64,000 nt of DNA from Streptomyces sp. WP-1 (GCF_030450125.1 NZ_CP123923.1:2604001-2668000), one strand, 5' to 3'. Shown: positions 35,846 to 49,503, counted from the stretch's first letter. Translations and numbers: made by a program. Notes: generated from the letters alone by a model not told the origin.

Positions 35846-38078
35846 CGCGCTGTGCTTCCTTCTGCTGTTCGTGGATCCGGTCCCCGCCGATCCGCTCGGC
35901 CGGGATCCGTCCGAGCCTCTCATGCGCGGCGCGGCACTCCGGCGGCTCGATGCTGATGCGCGGCAGCCTGCGCTCCAGCCAGCCGGGCAGCCACCAGTTG
36001 GCGGCGCCGAGCAGATGCATCAGGGCGGGCACCAGGAGGGTGCGCAGCACGAAGGCGTCGAGGGCGACGGCGGCGGCGAGCGCGATGCCGAACATGGCGA
36101 TCACACGGTCGCCGCTGAGCACGAAGGCCAGGAAGACCGAGATCATGATCACGGCGGCGGAGTTGATCACCCGGCTGGTCTCGGCGAGGCCCACGCGGAC
36201 GGCGCGCCGGTTGTCGCCGGTCGCCAGCCACTCCTCGTACATCCGGCTGACCAGGAAGACCTGGTAGTCCATGGAGAGTCCGAAGAGCACCGAGACCATG
36301 ATCACGGGCAGGAAGGGTTCGATGGGGCCCGCGCGGCCGAGGCCGAGCAGTTCGCTGCCCCAGCCCCACTGGAAGATGGCGACGACCACGCCGAACGCGG
36401 CGGCCACGGCGGCGATGTTCATCACGGCGGCCTTGAGCGGGATGCCGAGCGAGCGGAAGGCGACGAGCAGCAGCAGGCAGCCGAGCCCGATGACGGTGCC
36501 GACGAACAGGGGGAGTTTGCCGACTATCACGTCGGCGAAGTCGTCGTAGCTGGCGGTCACCCCGCCGACCTGGATGTCGAGGGAGGTGCCCTGCTCGGCG
36601 CGGGGCAGCACCGCCTCGCGCAGCCGGTCCACCAGGGCGCTGGTGTGCTGGGACTGGGGCGCGGAGCCGGGGACGACGGTCAGGTAGGCGGTCTCGCCGC
36701 CGGTGGCGTAGGCGACCGGGGTGGCGGAGGCGACGCCGGGGGTGGCGCGCAGGGTGGTGTCGAGGTTGTCCAGGGCGAGCCGGTCGGCGGCGCCGTCCAC
36801 CCGGGTGACGAGGGTCAGCGGCCCGTTGACGCCGTGCCCGAAGCCGTCGGCGAGCAGGTCGTACGCCTTGCGGGTGGTGGAGGTGCGGGGGTCGTTGCCC
36901 TGGTCGGAGGTGCCGAGGTGGAGCGAGAGGGTGGGCAGGGCGAGCAGCGCGATCACGGCGACGGCGAGCGAGCCGAGCAGTTTGGGGCGCCGCTCCACGA
37001 GCGCGGACCAGCGGGCGGCGAGGCCGGTGGGCACCTCGGGGCGCGGCCCGCGCTCGGCGAGCCGGCGGCGTTCGCGGCGGCCGAGGGCGCGCGGGCCGAG
37101 GTACGACAGCAGGGCGGGCAGCAGGGTGACCGAGGCGGCGACGGTGAGGATCACGGTGAGGCCGGCGGCCACGGCGACGCCGTTGAGGAAGCTCAGGCGC
37201 AGGATCAGCATGCCGAGCAGGGCGATGCACACGGTGGCGCCCGCGAAGACGACGGCGCGTCCGGTGGTCGTCACGGCGCTCACGGCGGCCTCGGTGACGT
37301 CCAGGCCGCGTTTGAGTCCGCGCCGGTGCCTGGTGACGATGAACAGCGCGTAGTCGATGCCGACGCCGAGGCCGACGAGCATGCCGAGCATGGGCGCGAA
37401 GTCGGCGACCGTCATGGCGTGGCCGAGCAGTCCGATGCCGGCGTGGGCGGTGCCGACTCCGATCAGTGCGGTGGCGATCGGCAGCAGGGAGGCGGCGAGG
37501 GAGCCGAAGGCGAGGAAGAGGACGACGGCGGCGACGAGGACGCCGACCACCTCGGCGGTGCGGTCGTCCGGGGTCTCGGTGAGCCCGATGGCGCTGCCGC
37601 CCAGCTCCACCTGGAGCCCGTCGCCCTCGGCCGCCTTCGCGGCGCCCACGACGGCCTGGGCCTCGTTCCTGCCGATGTCCTCGGCCTGGCGCGCGAAGGT
37701 GACGGTGGCGTAGGCGGTGCGCCCGTCGGCGCTGATCTGCCGGCCGCCCTGGCCGTCGTACGGCCCGTCCACGGAGGCGATGCCGGGCAGCCGGGCGATC
37801 CGGTCGAGGGCGGTGGTCATGTTCCGTTCGACGTGGGCGGCGCGGACGGTGCCCCTGGCGGTGTGCCAGACGACGGTGTCGCTGTCGCCGCCGAGGCCCG
37901 GGAAGCCCGTCCGGAGCAGCTGTGCGGCGCGGCCGGACTCGGTGCCGGGGACCGAGTAGTCGTTCGAGTACGACGTGCCGGCGACGGAGGCGGCCGCGGT
38001 GGCCCCGCCGAAGGCGCACAGCCACAGCAGGACGGCGATCAGTCGGTGCCGGACGCACCAGCGCGCGAGGGCTGCCAC
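35823..38078 (-). CDS. MMPL-family RND-like membrane exporter
   Basis: 751 residues from the GTG at 38078 (GGGAG eight bases upstream). Typical duplicated layout: one N-terminal membrane helix, a periplasmic domain, five helices, and a repeat of this. The proton-relay motifs are present as 'GLGVGIDYALFIVTRHR' in the first half and 'LFGLSMDYQVFLVSRMYEEW' in the second (GxxxDY type). Exports lipids, lipopeptides or drugs in actinobacteria; cargo unknown. Overlaps and is coupled to the GNAT gene. Confidence 0.9.
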   Translation of the reverse strand: MAALARWCVRHRLIAVLLWLCAFGGATAAASVAGTSYSNDYSVPGTESGRAAQLLRTGFPGLGGDSDTVVWHTARGTVRAAHVERNMTTALDRIARLPGIASVDGPYDGQGGRQISADGRTAYATVTFARQAEDIGRNEAQAVVGAAKAAEGDGLQVELGGSAIGLTETPDDRTAEVVGVLVAAVVLFLAFGSLAASLLPIATALIGVGTAHAGIGLLGHAMTVADFAPMLGMLVGLGVGIDYALFIVTRHRRGLKRGLDVTEAAVSAVTTTGRAVVFAGATVCIALLGMLILRLSFLNGVAVAAGLTVILTVAASVTLLPALLSYLGPRALGRRERRRLAERGPRPEVPTGLAARWSALVERRPKLLGSLAVAVIALLALPTLSLHLGTSDQGNDPRTSTTRKAYDLLADGFGHGVNGPLTLVTRVDGAADRLALDNLDTTLRATPGVASATPVAYATGGETAYLTVVPGSAPQSQHTSALVDRLREAVLPRAEQGTSLDIQVGGVTASYDDFADVIVGKLPLFVGTVIGLGCLLLLVAFRSLGIPLKAAVMNIAAVAAAFGVVVAIFQWGWGSELLGLGRAGPIEPFLPVIMVSVLFGLSMDYQVFLVSRMYEEWLATGDNRRAVRVGLAETSRVINSAAVIMISVFLAFVLSGDRVIAMFGIALAAAVALDAFVLRTLLVPALMHLLGAANWWLPGWLERRLPRISIEPPECRAAHERLGRIPAERIGGDRIHEQQKEAQRDVRDIPG

Positions 38079-38237
38079 GGACGTGCTCCCAGGGACGATT
38101 TGTGGATCTTTGGCCGGGAACGATGGTCCATAAACCGAACAGCCCGCAAAGAACGCATGAGCAATCTTTGGACACTCTCGCAGGCAAAAGTGATCCTTTG
38201 CCGCGTTCGTGGGCTTATTCACAGCGGGAGGAGAACG

Positions 38238-38276
38238 CCGTGGGGGGACGCGCCGGTGCGGCGCGTCCCCCCACGG
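38238..38276 (-). terminator. Terminator of the gat operon
   Basis: A perfect 17-bp stem (38238-38254 with 38260-38276) and a 5-nt loop, 26 bases after the gatB stop. Confidence 0.85.
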
Positions 38277-38302
38277 GTTGACGGTGGCTCAGCTCTCGCC
38301 GG

Positions 38303-39817
38303 TCAGCCCTCGCTGACGCCGAGCCGCTCCAGGATCAGCTCCTTGACGCGGGCCGCGTCGGCCTGGCCGCGGGTGGCCTTCATGACCGCGCCGACCAGGG
38401 CGCCGGCCGCGGCCACCTTGCCACCGCGGATCTTGTCCGCGATGCCGGGGTTGCCGGCGATGGCCTCGTCCACGGCGGTGCCGAGCGCCGAGTCGTCGGA
38501 GACGACCTTGAGGCCGCGCTTGTCGACGACCTCGTCCGGGGTGCCCTCGCCCGCGAGGACGCCCTCGATGACCTGGCGGGCCAGCTTGTCGTTCAGATCG
38601 CCCTTCGTGACCAGCTCGGCGACCCGGGCCACCTGCTGCGGGGTGATCGCCAGCTCGTCCAGGGAGGTGCCGGACTCGTTGGCGCTGCGCGCCAGTTCGC
38701 CCATCCACCACTTGCGGGCGGAGGCCGCGTCGGCCCCGGCCTCGATGGTGGCTACGATCGGGTCCAGCGCGCCGGCGTTCAGGATCGCCTGCATCTCGGT
38801 CGCGGAGATGCCCCACTCGGCGAGCAGCCGGGTACGGCGCACCAGCGGCAGCTCGGGCAGCGCCGCGCGGATCTCCTCGACCCACTCGCGCGAGGGCGCG
38901 ACGGGGACCAGGTCGGGCTCCGGGAAGTACCGGTAGTCCTCGGCCTCCTCCTTCACGCGGCCCGAGGTCGTGGACCCCGTGTCCTCGTGGAAGTGGCGGG
39001 TCTCCTGGACGATGGTGCCGCCGGAGGAGAGCACGGCCGCGTGCCGCATGATCTCGAAGCGGGCCGCGCGCTCCACCGAGCGCAGGGAGTTGACGTTCTT
39101 CGTCTCCGAGCGGGTGCCGAACTTCTCGGCGCCCTTGGGCATCAGCGACAGGTTCACGTCACAGCGCATCTGGCCCATCTCCATGCGGGCCTCGGACACG
39201 CCGAGGGCACGGATGACCTCGCGCAGCTCGCGCACGTACGCCTTGGCCACCTCGGGGGCGCGCTCGCCGGCGCCCACGATCGGCTTGGTGACGATCTCGA
39301 TGAGCGGGATGCCGGCGCGGTTGTAGTCCAGCAGGGAGTGGGACGCGCCGTGGATACGGCCGGTGGCGCCGCCGACGTGCGTCGACTTGCCGGTGTCCTC
39401 CTCCATGTGGGCGCGCTCGATCTGCACGCGGAAGGTCTCCCCGTCCTCCAGCTGCACGTCGAGGTAGCCGTCGAAGGCGATCGGCTCGTCGTACTGGGAG
39501 GTCTGGAAGTTCTTCGGCATGTCCGGATAGAAGTAGTTCTTCCGGGCGAAGCGGCACCATTCGGCGATCGAGCAGTTCAGCGCGAGGCCGATCCGGACGG
39601 CCGACTCGACGCCGATCGCGTTGACGACCGGGAGCGCGCCGGGCATGCCGAGGCAGACGGGGCAGGTCTGCGAGTTGGGCTCGGCGCCCAGCTCCGTGGA
39701 GCACCCGCAGAACATCTTGGTCTTGGTGCCGAGTTCGACATGGACCTCAAGGCCCATGACGGGGTCGTACGACGCCAGCGCGTCCTCGTACGACACCAGG
39801 TCGGTCGTGGTGGTCAC
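38303..39817 (-). CDS. gatB: Aspartyl/glutamyl-tRNA(Asn/Gln) amidotransferase subunit B
   Basis: 504 residues. It activates Glu-tRNA(Gln) or Asp-tRNA(Asn) by phosphorylation before amidation in the GatCAB complex. Seen: '[19 protein letters not shown]' with the zinc-type cysteines '[21 protein letters not shown]', '[20 protein letters not shown]', '[11 protein letters not shown]' and the C-terminal YqeY-like tail domain. GTG start with AGGGAAG. Separated from gatA by a small membrane-protein gene. Confidence 0.97.
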   Translation of the reverse strand: MTTTTDLVSYEDALASYDPVMGLEVHVELGTKTKMFCGCSTELGAEPNSQTCPVCLGMPGALPVVNAIGVESAVRIGLALNCSIAEWCRFARKNYFYPDMPKNFQTSQYDEPIAFDGYLDVQLEDGETFRVQIERAHMEEDTGKSTHVGGATGRIHGASHSLLDYNRAGIPLIEIVTKPIVGAGERAPEVAKAYVRELREVIRALGVSEARMEMGQMRCDVNLSLMPKGAEKFGTRSETKNVNSLRSVERAARFEIMRHAAVLSSGGTIVQETRHFHEDTGSTTSGRVKEEAEDYRYFPEPDLVPVAPSREWVEEIRAALPELPLVRRTRLLAEWGISATEMQAILNAGALDPIVATIEAGADAASARKWWMGELARSANESGTSLDELAITPQQVARVAELVTKGDLNDKLARQVIEGVLAGEGTPDEVVDKRGLKVVSDDSALGTAVDEAIAGNPGIADKIRGGKVAAAGALVGAVMKATRGQADAARVKELILERLGVSEG

Positions 39818-39833
39818 GGTGAAAACTTCCCTC

Positions 39834-40069
39834 TCAGCCCAGCAGGACGTCGTCGTCGCCCAGCCGCTTCAGCTCGCGGTAGAGGATCGCGAGGCCGGTC
39901 ACGATCGCGGCGGCGGAGACCGCGGCGTCGATCAGCCGCAGCGTGTCGTGCTCGGCGCGGGCCTTCTTGATCTGCTTGGAGACACCGATCGCGCCGAACG
40001 CGGTGGTGGCCATGGACAGGTATGTGCCGGACTTGGACTTCTTGAAGTCCTTGGCCTTGGACAGCTTGC

Positions 40070-40073
<4 letters not shown>
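39834..40073 (-). CDS. Small membrane protein inserted between gatA and gatB
   Basis: 79 residues: a Lys-rich N-terminus ([16 protein letters not shown]) and a hydrophobic segment '[23 protein letters not shown]'. The GTG start overlaps the gatA stop by four bases (GTGA), and gatB follows 16 bases later, so it is cotranscribed and coupled with the amidotransferase subunits. Function unknown; from memory the same small gene is present at this place in other Streptomyces. Confidence 0.75.
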
Positions 40074-41566
<1,493 letters not shown>

Positions 41567-41568
41567 GG

Positions 41569-41865
41569 TCACTCCTCCCCCAGGATCTGCGGCACCTTGA
41601 AACGCTGCTGTTCCTGGGCGGGGGCGCCGGAGAGCGCCTGCTCGGGGGTGAGCGAGGGACGGACCTCGTCCGCCCGCATGACGTTCGTCAGCGGGAGCGG
41701 GTGCGAGGTCGGCGGTACGTCTTGGTCGGCGACCTCACTGACGCGGGCGACCGCGCCGATGATGTCGTCGAGCTGGCCGGCGAAGTGGTCGAGTTCTTCG
41801 GGCTTGAGCTCCAGACGCGCCAGCCGTGCGAGGTGGGCGACCTCCTCGCGCGTGATGCCAGGCAT
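41569..41865 (-). CDS. gatC: Aspartyl/glutamyl-tRNA(Asn/Gln) amidotransferase subunit C
   Basis: 98 residues, stabilising subunit that wraps GatA and GatB. '[29 protein letters not shown]' and the C-terminal 'LREDEV'-like '[20 protein letters not shown]' and 'FKVPQIL' are diagnostic. First gene of gatC-gatA-smORF-gatB. Confidence 0.97.
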   Translation of the reverse strand: MPGITREEVAHLARLARLELKPEELDHFAGQLDDIIGAVARVSEVADQDVPPTSHPLPLTNVMRADEVRPSLTPEQALSGAPAQEQQRFKVPQILGEE

Positions 41866-41960
41866 GCAGCGATCCTCTGGGGTGAGTGCGTGTGTTTTGG
41901 GACCAATCCTATGGGGCGGGGTGGCCCGGCCGTTAAACGGTTTGCCCCGGGGCCGCGCGC

Positions 41961-42455
41961 TCAGCGGCGCCGGGCGTCCCAGGCGGCACTCTCCAGGAAG
42001 TGATTGTCGTACCGATCCTGTACCTCCAGCAGGCTCTCCGGGGTGAGTTCACCGAGGCGGACGCGCTGGAGGTGGCGGAAGTACTCGAAGCGCTCGGCCC
42101 CCGGGGCGAGGACGACCGGGAGGTCGGCGGTGGCGCCAGGGACGGCGGAGAAGGCATGCGGACGGTCCGGCGGTACGACGATCAGATCGCCGCGCTCGGC
42201 GGTGACCACGTCCGCGCCGGAGAGCACCTCGGCGGCGCCGTCCAGCACATGGAACATCTCGGCCGAGCGGTGGTGCACATGCGGGCGGGCGCCGTCGGCG
42301 CCCGCGGCGAGCGTGACGCGCACCGTGGACAGGGCGCCGCCGGTGGCACCGCTGTCCGCCGGCAGCCGTACGGCGACGGGGTCCTCGCCGACCACCCCGG
42401 CCCCGGCCTCCCGCACCAGCTCGGTGTCATCGAACCTCGGCACGAACAGCGACAT
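41961..42455 (-). CDS. Cupin-domain protein
   Basis: 164 residues. Single cupin barrel with metal-type motif '[19 protein letters not shown]' (HxH...E) and second motif '[19 protein letters not shown]' carrying the last His. Enzymes and sugar/small-molecule binders share this fold; no specific reaction can be assigned. GGGGAGAGGGAC precedes the ATG. 26 bases downstream of a DUF4267 gene, possibly one transcript controlled by the divergent TetR gene. Confidence 0.85.
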   Translation of the reverse strand: MSLFVPRFDDTELVREAGAGVVGEDPVAVRLPADSGATGGALSTVRVTLAAGADGARPHVHHRSAEMFHVLDGAAEVLSGADVVTAERGDLIVVPPDRPHAFSAVPGATADLPVVLAPGAERFEYFRHLQRVRLGELTPESLLEVQDRYDNHFLESAAWDARRR

Positions 42456-42481
42456 GTCCCTCTCCCCACGGTGCGGTGCGA

Positions 42482-42853
42482 TCAGACCGCGAACAGGAGC
42501 CCGGCGCAGACGAGGACGACCACGGCGGTGGCGAAATGCATCCCGAACGCGACGGCCTTCCGTCCGCCGTGCCGCAGGACGGTCACGGTGTCGAGGAGCG
42601 GGACGAGGGCCACGCAGACCATGAACCAGGCCTCGGCGCGCGCGCCCACGAACGCCAGCAGGGCGAGGCCGGTCAGGCCGAGGGCGGCGTCCCGGCCGCC
42701 CTTGACCGCCAGATAGGCGCCGGCGTCACCCCGGGGATCGGCGGGGACGCCGTAGCCGGCGGCGGCCGGGGCGGGCCAGAACCAGAAGCGGTGGCCGAGG
42801 AAGAGGCAGAACAGGTCGAGCAGGACGGCCGGTGTGTACGCGGCGATGGTCAT
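42482..42853 (-). CDS. DUF4267-type integral membrane protein
   Basis: 123 residues, four hydrophobic segments. 'FLGHRFWFWPAPAAAGYGVP' followed by 'YLAVKGGRDAALGLTGLALLAF' and 'ALVPLLDTVTVLRHGG' match the DUF4267 pattern, often found next to TetR genes in actinobacteria. Function unknown. Divergent from a TetR gene across paired operators. Confidence 0.8.
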   Translation of the reverse strand: MTIAAYTPAVLLDLFCLFLGHRFWFWPAPAAAGYGVPADPRGDAGAYLAVKGGRDAALGLTGLALLAFVGARAEAWFMVCVALVPLLDTVTVLRHGGRKAVAFGMHFATAVVVLVCAGLLFAV

Positions 42854-42889
42854 GACGTCTCCCGTCGAGGTGTTTCCCAGCGGCTTTTT

Positions 42890-42952
42890 CTAGCAACGCT
42901 AGCAACAAGAGTGACGCTAGCAGAGCGCCGACAGATTGCCTAGCGTTGCTAG
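42890..42952. promoter_or_regulatory. Paired TetR operators between DUF4267 and TetR genes
   Basis: CTAGCAACGCTAG at 42890-42902 and its exact reverse complement CTAGCGTTGCTAG at 42940-42952. Each is itself a 5-3-5 palindrome (CTAGC/GCTAG). A further ACGCTAGCA lies between them (42914-42922). The right site ends 10 bp before the TetR start, suggesting autorepression. Confidence 0.75.
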
Positions 42953-42962
42953 AATCCCGGGT

Positions 42963-43550
42963 ATGACGATCCAGAAGCGCAGGGAGCGCGAACGAGCCGA
43001 GCGCAGGCAGCTGATCGTGACGGCCGCCCGGGAGCTCGCCGAGGCGGAGGGCTGGGACGCGGTGACCACGCGCCGGCTGGCCGCCGAGATCGAGTACAGC
43101 CAGCCGGTCCTCTACAGCCACTTCAAGGGCAAGGACGCGATCATGGCGGCGGTCGCGGTCGACGGCTGCGCCGACCTGGCGACGGAGCTACGGCAGGCGC
43201 GCGCGGACGCGGACGGCGTGCGTGCCGCGCTCTCGGCGGTCGCCCGGACCTACACCGCCTTCGCCCGGCGCCGGCCCGCCCTGTACGACGCGATGTTCAC
43301 CCACCTGGTGGACCTGCCGTTCGCCACCCCGGGGGCCCCGGCCCCGCTCCGGGACGCCTTCGGCGAACTGCTGGCCGCGGTGGCACCGCTCAGCACCGAG
43401 GAGGACGCCGGCCTGCTCACCGAGACCTTCTGGGCGGCCCTGCACGGACTGACGACCCTGCTGCGCAGCGGACGCCTGCCAAAAGGGGCGCACGAGCGGC
43501 GTCTGGAGCTGCTCGTGGACCGGTTCGTGGGGAATTCCGTCGAGGACTAG
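42963..43550 (+). CDS. TetR-family regulator
   Basis: 195 residues from the ATG at 42963. HTH region 'REDERAERRQLIVTAA'-like start, then 'GWDAVTTRRLAAEIEYSQPVLYSHFKGKDAIMAAVA', with a TetR_C (WHG-type) ligand domain. Probably controls the divergent DUF4267-cupin pair and itself through the paired CTAGC/GCTAG sites. Nine more codons upstream are open but would overlap the operator. Confidence 0.92.
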   Translation: MTIQKRRERERAERRQLIVTAARELAEAEGWDAVTTRRLAAEIEYSQPVLYSHFKGKDAIMAAVAVDGCADLATELRQARADADGVRAALSAVARTYTAFARRRPALYDAMFTHLVDLPFATPGAPAPLRDAFGELLAAVAPLSTEEDAGLLTETFWAALHGLTTLLRSGRLPKGAHERRLELLVDRFVGNSVED

Positions 43551-43614
43551 GAGGAGTTGGCGGGGCGGTGCAGAAGAGTGGCGGGGCGGTGCGGAAGAGA
43601 AGAAGGGCAAGGGC

Positions 43615-45942
43615 CTAGGGGGAGGGCTTGCGGCCGCTCGTCGTCGCCGGGGGCGGGCCGCTTCCGTTGGGGACGGGCACCTCGCCCTTCGGCAGCGGGC
43701 GGCGCGTGGGCGAGCCGACGCTGGTCTGGCGGAAGCGCAGCCATGCCGTCGCCTCCTCCGGCGGCATCGCCGCGGCCACCAGCCATCCCTGCACCGCGTC
43801 GCAGCCCAGGTCCCGCAGCCGCTCCCAGGTCTCGTCGTCCTCCACGCCCTCCGCGACCACGAGCAGCCCCAGGGAGTGCGCGAGGTCGACGGTGCAGCGC
43901 ACGATCTCCGCGTCCTCGGTGTCCACCGCGAGCCGGGCCACGAAGGAGCGGTCGATCTTCAGCTCGCTGACCGGCAGCCGCCGCAGGTGCACCAGGGAGG
44001 AGTACCCGGTGCCGAAGTCGTCCAGGGACATCTTCACGCCGTGCCCGGTCAGTGCCGCGAGGGTGTCGGCGGCCCGCTGCGGGTCCTCCAGCAGCACATG
44101 CTCGGTGATCTCCAGCTGGAGCGCGCCCGCCGGGACCCCGTGCCGGGCCAGCCGCGCGGCGACCGAGCCCGCGAAGCCCGGCGTGTGCACATCGCGCGGG
44201 GAGACGTTGACCGCGACCGGCACCCGGATGCCCTGCGACCGCCAGCGGGCGACCTGTTCGAGGGCGGTCTCCAGGACGTACTCGGTGAGATGGGGCATCA
44301 GCCCGGATGACTCGGCGATCGCGATGAACTCGTCCGGCGGCACCTTCCCGCGCTCCGGATGCACCCACCGCACCAGCGCTTCGAGCCCGGCCACCTGCCC
44401 GTCGAAGCGCACCTTGGGCTGGTAGTGCAGCTGCACCTCGTGCGCGTCCAGCGCCCGGCGCAGATCGCCGAGGAGGCCGAGCCGGTCCGGGGTGTTGGAG
44501 TCCCGCTTGGACTCGTAGACCTCGACGCCCGTACGGTCCCGCTTCGCCTGGTACATGGCCACGTCGGCCCGGCGCAGCAGCCCCTCCGCGTCCATCGCGT
44601 GGTCCGGGAAGACGGCGACCCCGGCGCTGGCCTCCAGCACGAGGGTGAGGCCGTCGAGGTCGAGCGGGGAGCTGAGGGCGGTCACCAGGCCGCGGGCGAC
44701 CCGCATCGCCGACGTGATGGAGTCGGCGACGGGCAGTAAGACCGCGAACTCGTCGCCGCCGAGCCGGGCCGCCTCCGCGCCGCGCGGCAGGGCGAGCCGC
44801 AGCCGCTCGGCGATCTGCAACAGCAGCCGGTCACCGGCGAGATGACCGAGGGTGTCATTGACCGAACGGAAGCGGTCGAGGTCTATCAGCATCAGCGCGG
44901 ATCGGGCGCCGATGCGGTCGGCGTCGTCCAGCGCGGTCCAGATCCGCTCCTGGAGCCACTGCCGGTTGGGCAGCCCGGTCAGCGGGTCGCGCAGCTGCTC
45001 CTCGGCGCGGGCCCGGGCCATCCACAGGGCGGAGTCGAGGGCGATGAGCGGGATGGCGAACAGCGGCAGCAGCACCGGCTGGGCGTCGGCGACCACGCAC
45101 AGCAGCGGCGCGATGCCGAGCAGCGCCACGGCCACCAGACCCTGCCGGACCAGCGCGGGCCGGGGGATGCTCGGCAGTCCGTGCTCGCGCGGCGCGGTGA
45201 GGTACCACAGCAGGCCGCGGCCGACGCCGAGATAGGCGACGGCGGCCAGCGCGACCTCGGGGGCGGTGGTGAGGCTCCAACTGTGCACCCGCCAGGGCTG
45301 CTCCACGCTGGGCACCCGGCCGAGCGCGCCGAGCAGCAGGGCGGCCACGCCGATGCCGAGGATGTCCGTCGCGCCGTGCAGCACGCCCTGGCGCCAGCGG
45401 TGCCGGCGGGCGATGCCGACCAGGACGACGACGGTCAGGCTGACCATGACGGCGGGCACCCAGCCGTAGAGCAGCAGCACGGCGAGGGTGAGGGCGGCGC
45501 CCGAGCCGGTGCCGCCCCACCAGCGGGCGCGGCCCAGCATGACGAGGTGGCCGACGATGATCCCGGTGAGCAGGGCCAGCGACCAGCCGGGGGTGCCGCA
45601 CGGGAAGAGGGCGTGCCGGCCGCCGAAGGCGCGCAGGAAACCGGCGGCCAGGACGAGGGCCGCGCCCGCCGTGACGGCCGCGGGCAGCGCGGGCCAGGGG
45701 CCCGGCCGGCAGGGCTCCGGCTCGCCGCCGGGGCCGACGCCCGCGCCGGCGAGGCCGGGCGCGGGTTCGACGGCGAGCGGCACCCGGGTGCCCGGCGGGG
45801 GGACGGGACCGGCCGCGGCCGGACGGACGCGGGGGCGGGTACGGCCGCCGGCGCGGCCGGGCCGCAGGATCTCCCGCCAGGCGAGCGCGCGGCGGCGCAG
45901 GCGCAGCCGTGAGTCCGGGGCGACGCTCTCGGTCGGTTCCAT
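43615..45942 (-). CDS. rmdB: Membrane GGDEF-EAL c-di-GMP enzyme (RmdB-like)
   Basis: 775 residues from the ATG at 45942 (GAGGGACGGGA upstream). An N-terminal Arg-rich tail, then several membrane segments, GGDEF intact at 395-399 ('RLGGDEFAVLLP') and EAL intact at 521-523 ('GLEALVRW') with 'LDDFGTGYSSLVHLRRLPV'. Both catalytic domains look competent. It lies directly downstream of ligA; in S. coelicolor that position is held by rmdB (SCO5495), a phosphodiesterase that affects development (recollection). No PAS domain, unlike the GGDEF protein at 27-30 kb. Confidence 0.85.
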   Translation of the reverse strand: MEPTESVAPDSRLRLRRRALAWREILRPGRAGGRTRPRVRPAAAGPVPPPGTRVPLAVEPAPGLAGAGVGPGGEPEPCRPGPWPALPAAVTAGAALVLAAGFLRAFGGRHALFPCGTPGWSLALLTGIIVGHLVMLGRARWWGGTGSGAALTLAVLLLYGWVPAVMVSLTVVVLVGIARRHRWRQGVLHGATDILGIGVAALLLGALGRVPSVEQPWRVHSWSLTTAPEVALAAVAYLGVGRGLLWYLTAPREHGLPSIPRPALVRQGLVAVALLGIAPLLCVVADAQPVLLPLFAIPLIALDSALWMARARAEEQLRDPLTGLPNRQWLQERIWTALDDADRIGARSALMLIDLDRFRSVNDTLGHLAGDRLLLQIAERLRLALPRGAEAARLGGDEFAVLLPVADSITSAMRVARGLVTALSSPLDLDGLTLVLEASAGVAVFPDHAMDAEGLLRRADVAMYQAKRDRTGVEVYESKRDSNTPDRLGLLGDLRRALDAHEVQLHYQPKVRFDGQVAGLEALVRWVHPERGKVPPDEFIAIAESSGLMPHLTEYVLETALEQVARWRSQGIRVPVAVNVSPRDVHTPGFAGSVAARLARHGVPAGALQLEITEHVLLEDPQRAADTLAALTGHGVKMSLDDFGTGYSSLVHLRRLPVSELKIDRSFVARLAVDTEDAEIVRCTVDLAHSLGLLVVAEGVEDDETWERLRDLGCDAVQGWLVAAAMPPEEATAWLRFRQTSVGSPTRRPLPKGEVPVPNGSGPPPATTSGRKPSP

Positions 45943-46201
45943 TCCCGTCCCTCTCACAGCCGGCGGTGCCCACGCCACGCGGCCCGATGTCCGACACCAT
46001 CGGCGGCTTCGCGCTGAAGAAACCCTTGCCGCGCCCGCGGCGGGCAGGGAAATGCCCCCGTCCGCCGCCGGGATCGGCAGGTGCACAACTCAACACTAGG
46101 CCGCGCGGGGCTGCCACGGGCACCGGTCGTCGGCGGTTGCCCGAATGCGCCGGGGCCACCCGTATGCAACTGGTATGCGCCGAACGGGTGGCCTTCAACC
46201 G

Positions 46202-48415
<2,214 letters not shown>

Positions 48416-49423
48416 TTACTCTGGGTTGTCCGCGAGGGATCTCGCCGCCCGGACGCAATGGGCGAGCGCCTGGCGCGCGTAGGCGGGGGAAGCGCCCGCG
48501 AGACCGCACGCCGGGGTGAGGGTGACCGCCTCGGCGAGCAGGCCCGGGTGCAAGCCCAGCCTGCGCCACAACGTCCTGACACCCATGACGCTACCGGCAG
48601 GGTCCGACAATGGACCGTCCGTGCCGGGCACGACACCGGCGAACAGCCGGGTACCCGCCTCGACCGCCTCACCGATCACATCGTCGTCACGCTCGGTGAG
48701 GAGCGCGAAGTCGAAGGACACCGCGTCGACGCCGGCCCGGCGCAGCAGCGCGAACGGGACGTCGGGGGCGCAGGAGTGGACGGCGACGGGACCGTCCGGG
48801 TGGGCGTCGACGACGTCGCGCAGGGTGTGCTCGACGAGTTGGCGGTCGACGGCGCGGTGGGTGCGGTAGCCGCTGGCGGTGCGGACCTGGCCGCGCAGTA
48901 CGGCGGTGAGCGAGGGCTCGTCGAGCTGGAGCAGGACGCGGGCGCCGGGGATCCGGCGCCGGACCTCGGCGAGATGGAGCCGCAGCCCCTCGGCGAGGGA
49001 GGCGGCGAGATCGCGGCAGGCGCCGGGGTCGGAGAGGGCGGCCTCGCCATTGCGCAGTTCCAGGGCGGCGGCGAGCGTCCAGGGCCCGACCGCCTGCACC
49101 TTGAGGTCGCCCTCGTACCCCTGGGTGAACTCCTCCAGCGCGTCCAGGTCCTCCCTCAGCCAGGCCCGCGCCCGCCGGGTGTCCCGCCCCGGCCGGTCGC
49201 CGAGCCGCCAGCCGCTGGGCTCCACCCGCGCGTACAGCTCGACCAGCATCCCGGCGGTCCGGCCGATCATGTCGGCGCCGGGGCCCCGGGCGGGCAGTTC
49301 GGGCAGGTACGGGAAGTCCTCGAAGGAACCGCTGACGGTCTTGACGGCTTCCCGGGCGTCCCCGCCGGGCATGGACCCGACCCCGGTGGCCCCGGCGAAC
49401 CTGAACACGCTGTTTTCGCTCAC
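48416..49423 (-). CDS. MetE-like (cobalamin-independent methionine synthase C-terminal type) protein
   Basis: 335 residues, a stand-alone version of the C-terminal MetE barrel. Zinc/thiol-site motifs: 'VAVHSCAPDVPF' (HxC), Glu in 'QLDEPSL' and the distal Cys in 'LTPACGLAGASP'. Full-length MetE is about 750 residues, so this lacks the N-terminal half. Short forms may transfer methyl groups from other donors; annotation as methionine synthase is by family only. GTG start with a poor ribosome site. Upstream of and likely cotranscribed with ligA. Confidence 0.85.
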   Translation of the reverse strand: MSENSVFRFAGATGVGSMPGGDAREAVKTVSGSFEDFPYLPELPARGPGADMIGRTAGMLVELYARVEPSGWRLGDRPGRDTRRARAWLREDLDALEEFTQGYEGDLKVQAVGPWTLAAALELRNGEAALSDPGACRDLAASLAEGLRLHLAEVRRRIPGARVLLQLDEPSLTAVLRGQVRTASGYRTHRAVDRQLVEHTLRDVVDAHPDGPVAVHSCAPDVPFALLRRAGVDAVSFDFALLTERDDDVIGEAVEAGTRLFAGVVPGTDGPLSDPAGSVMGVRTLWRRLGLHPGLLAEAVTLTPACGLAGASPAYARQALAHCVRAARSLADNPE

Positions 49424-49503
49424 CGGAGAAGCCTACGGAACCCGCGGGCGCCGCTCGGCGGCCCGGTCGCACGGTCAGGCCGGCGGCCCGGCCGTACCTC
49501 GGG

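Noticed and set aside
35733..38936. 1067-codon plus-strand frame opposite the MMPL exporter and gatB
   Set aside because: Same artefact; no ribosome site and repetitive acidic/Gly composition.
43556..43602. Imperfect tandem copy of a GGCGGGGCGGTGC(A/G)GAAGAG unit between convergent TetR and rmdB genes
   Set aside because: Two copies only, no symmetry or U-run; probably slippage in an intergenic spacer.
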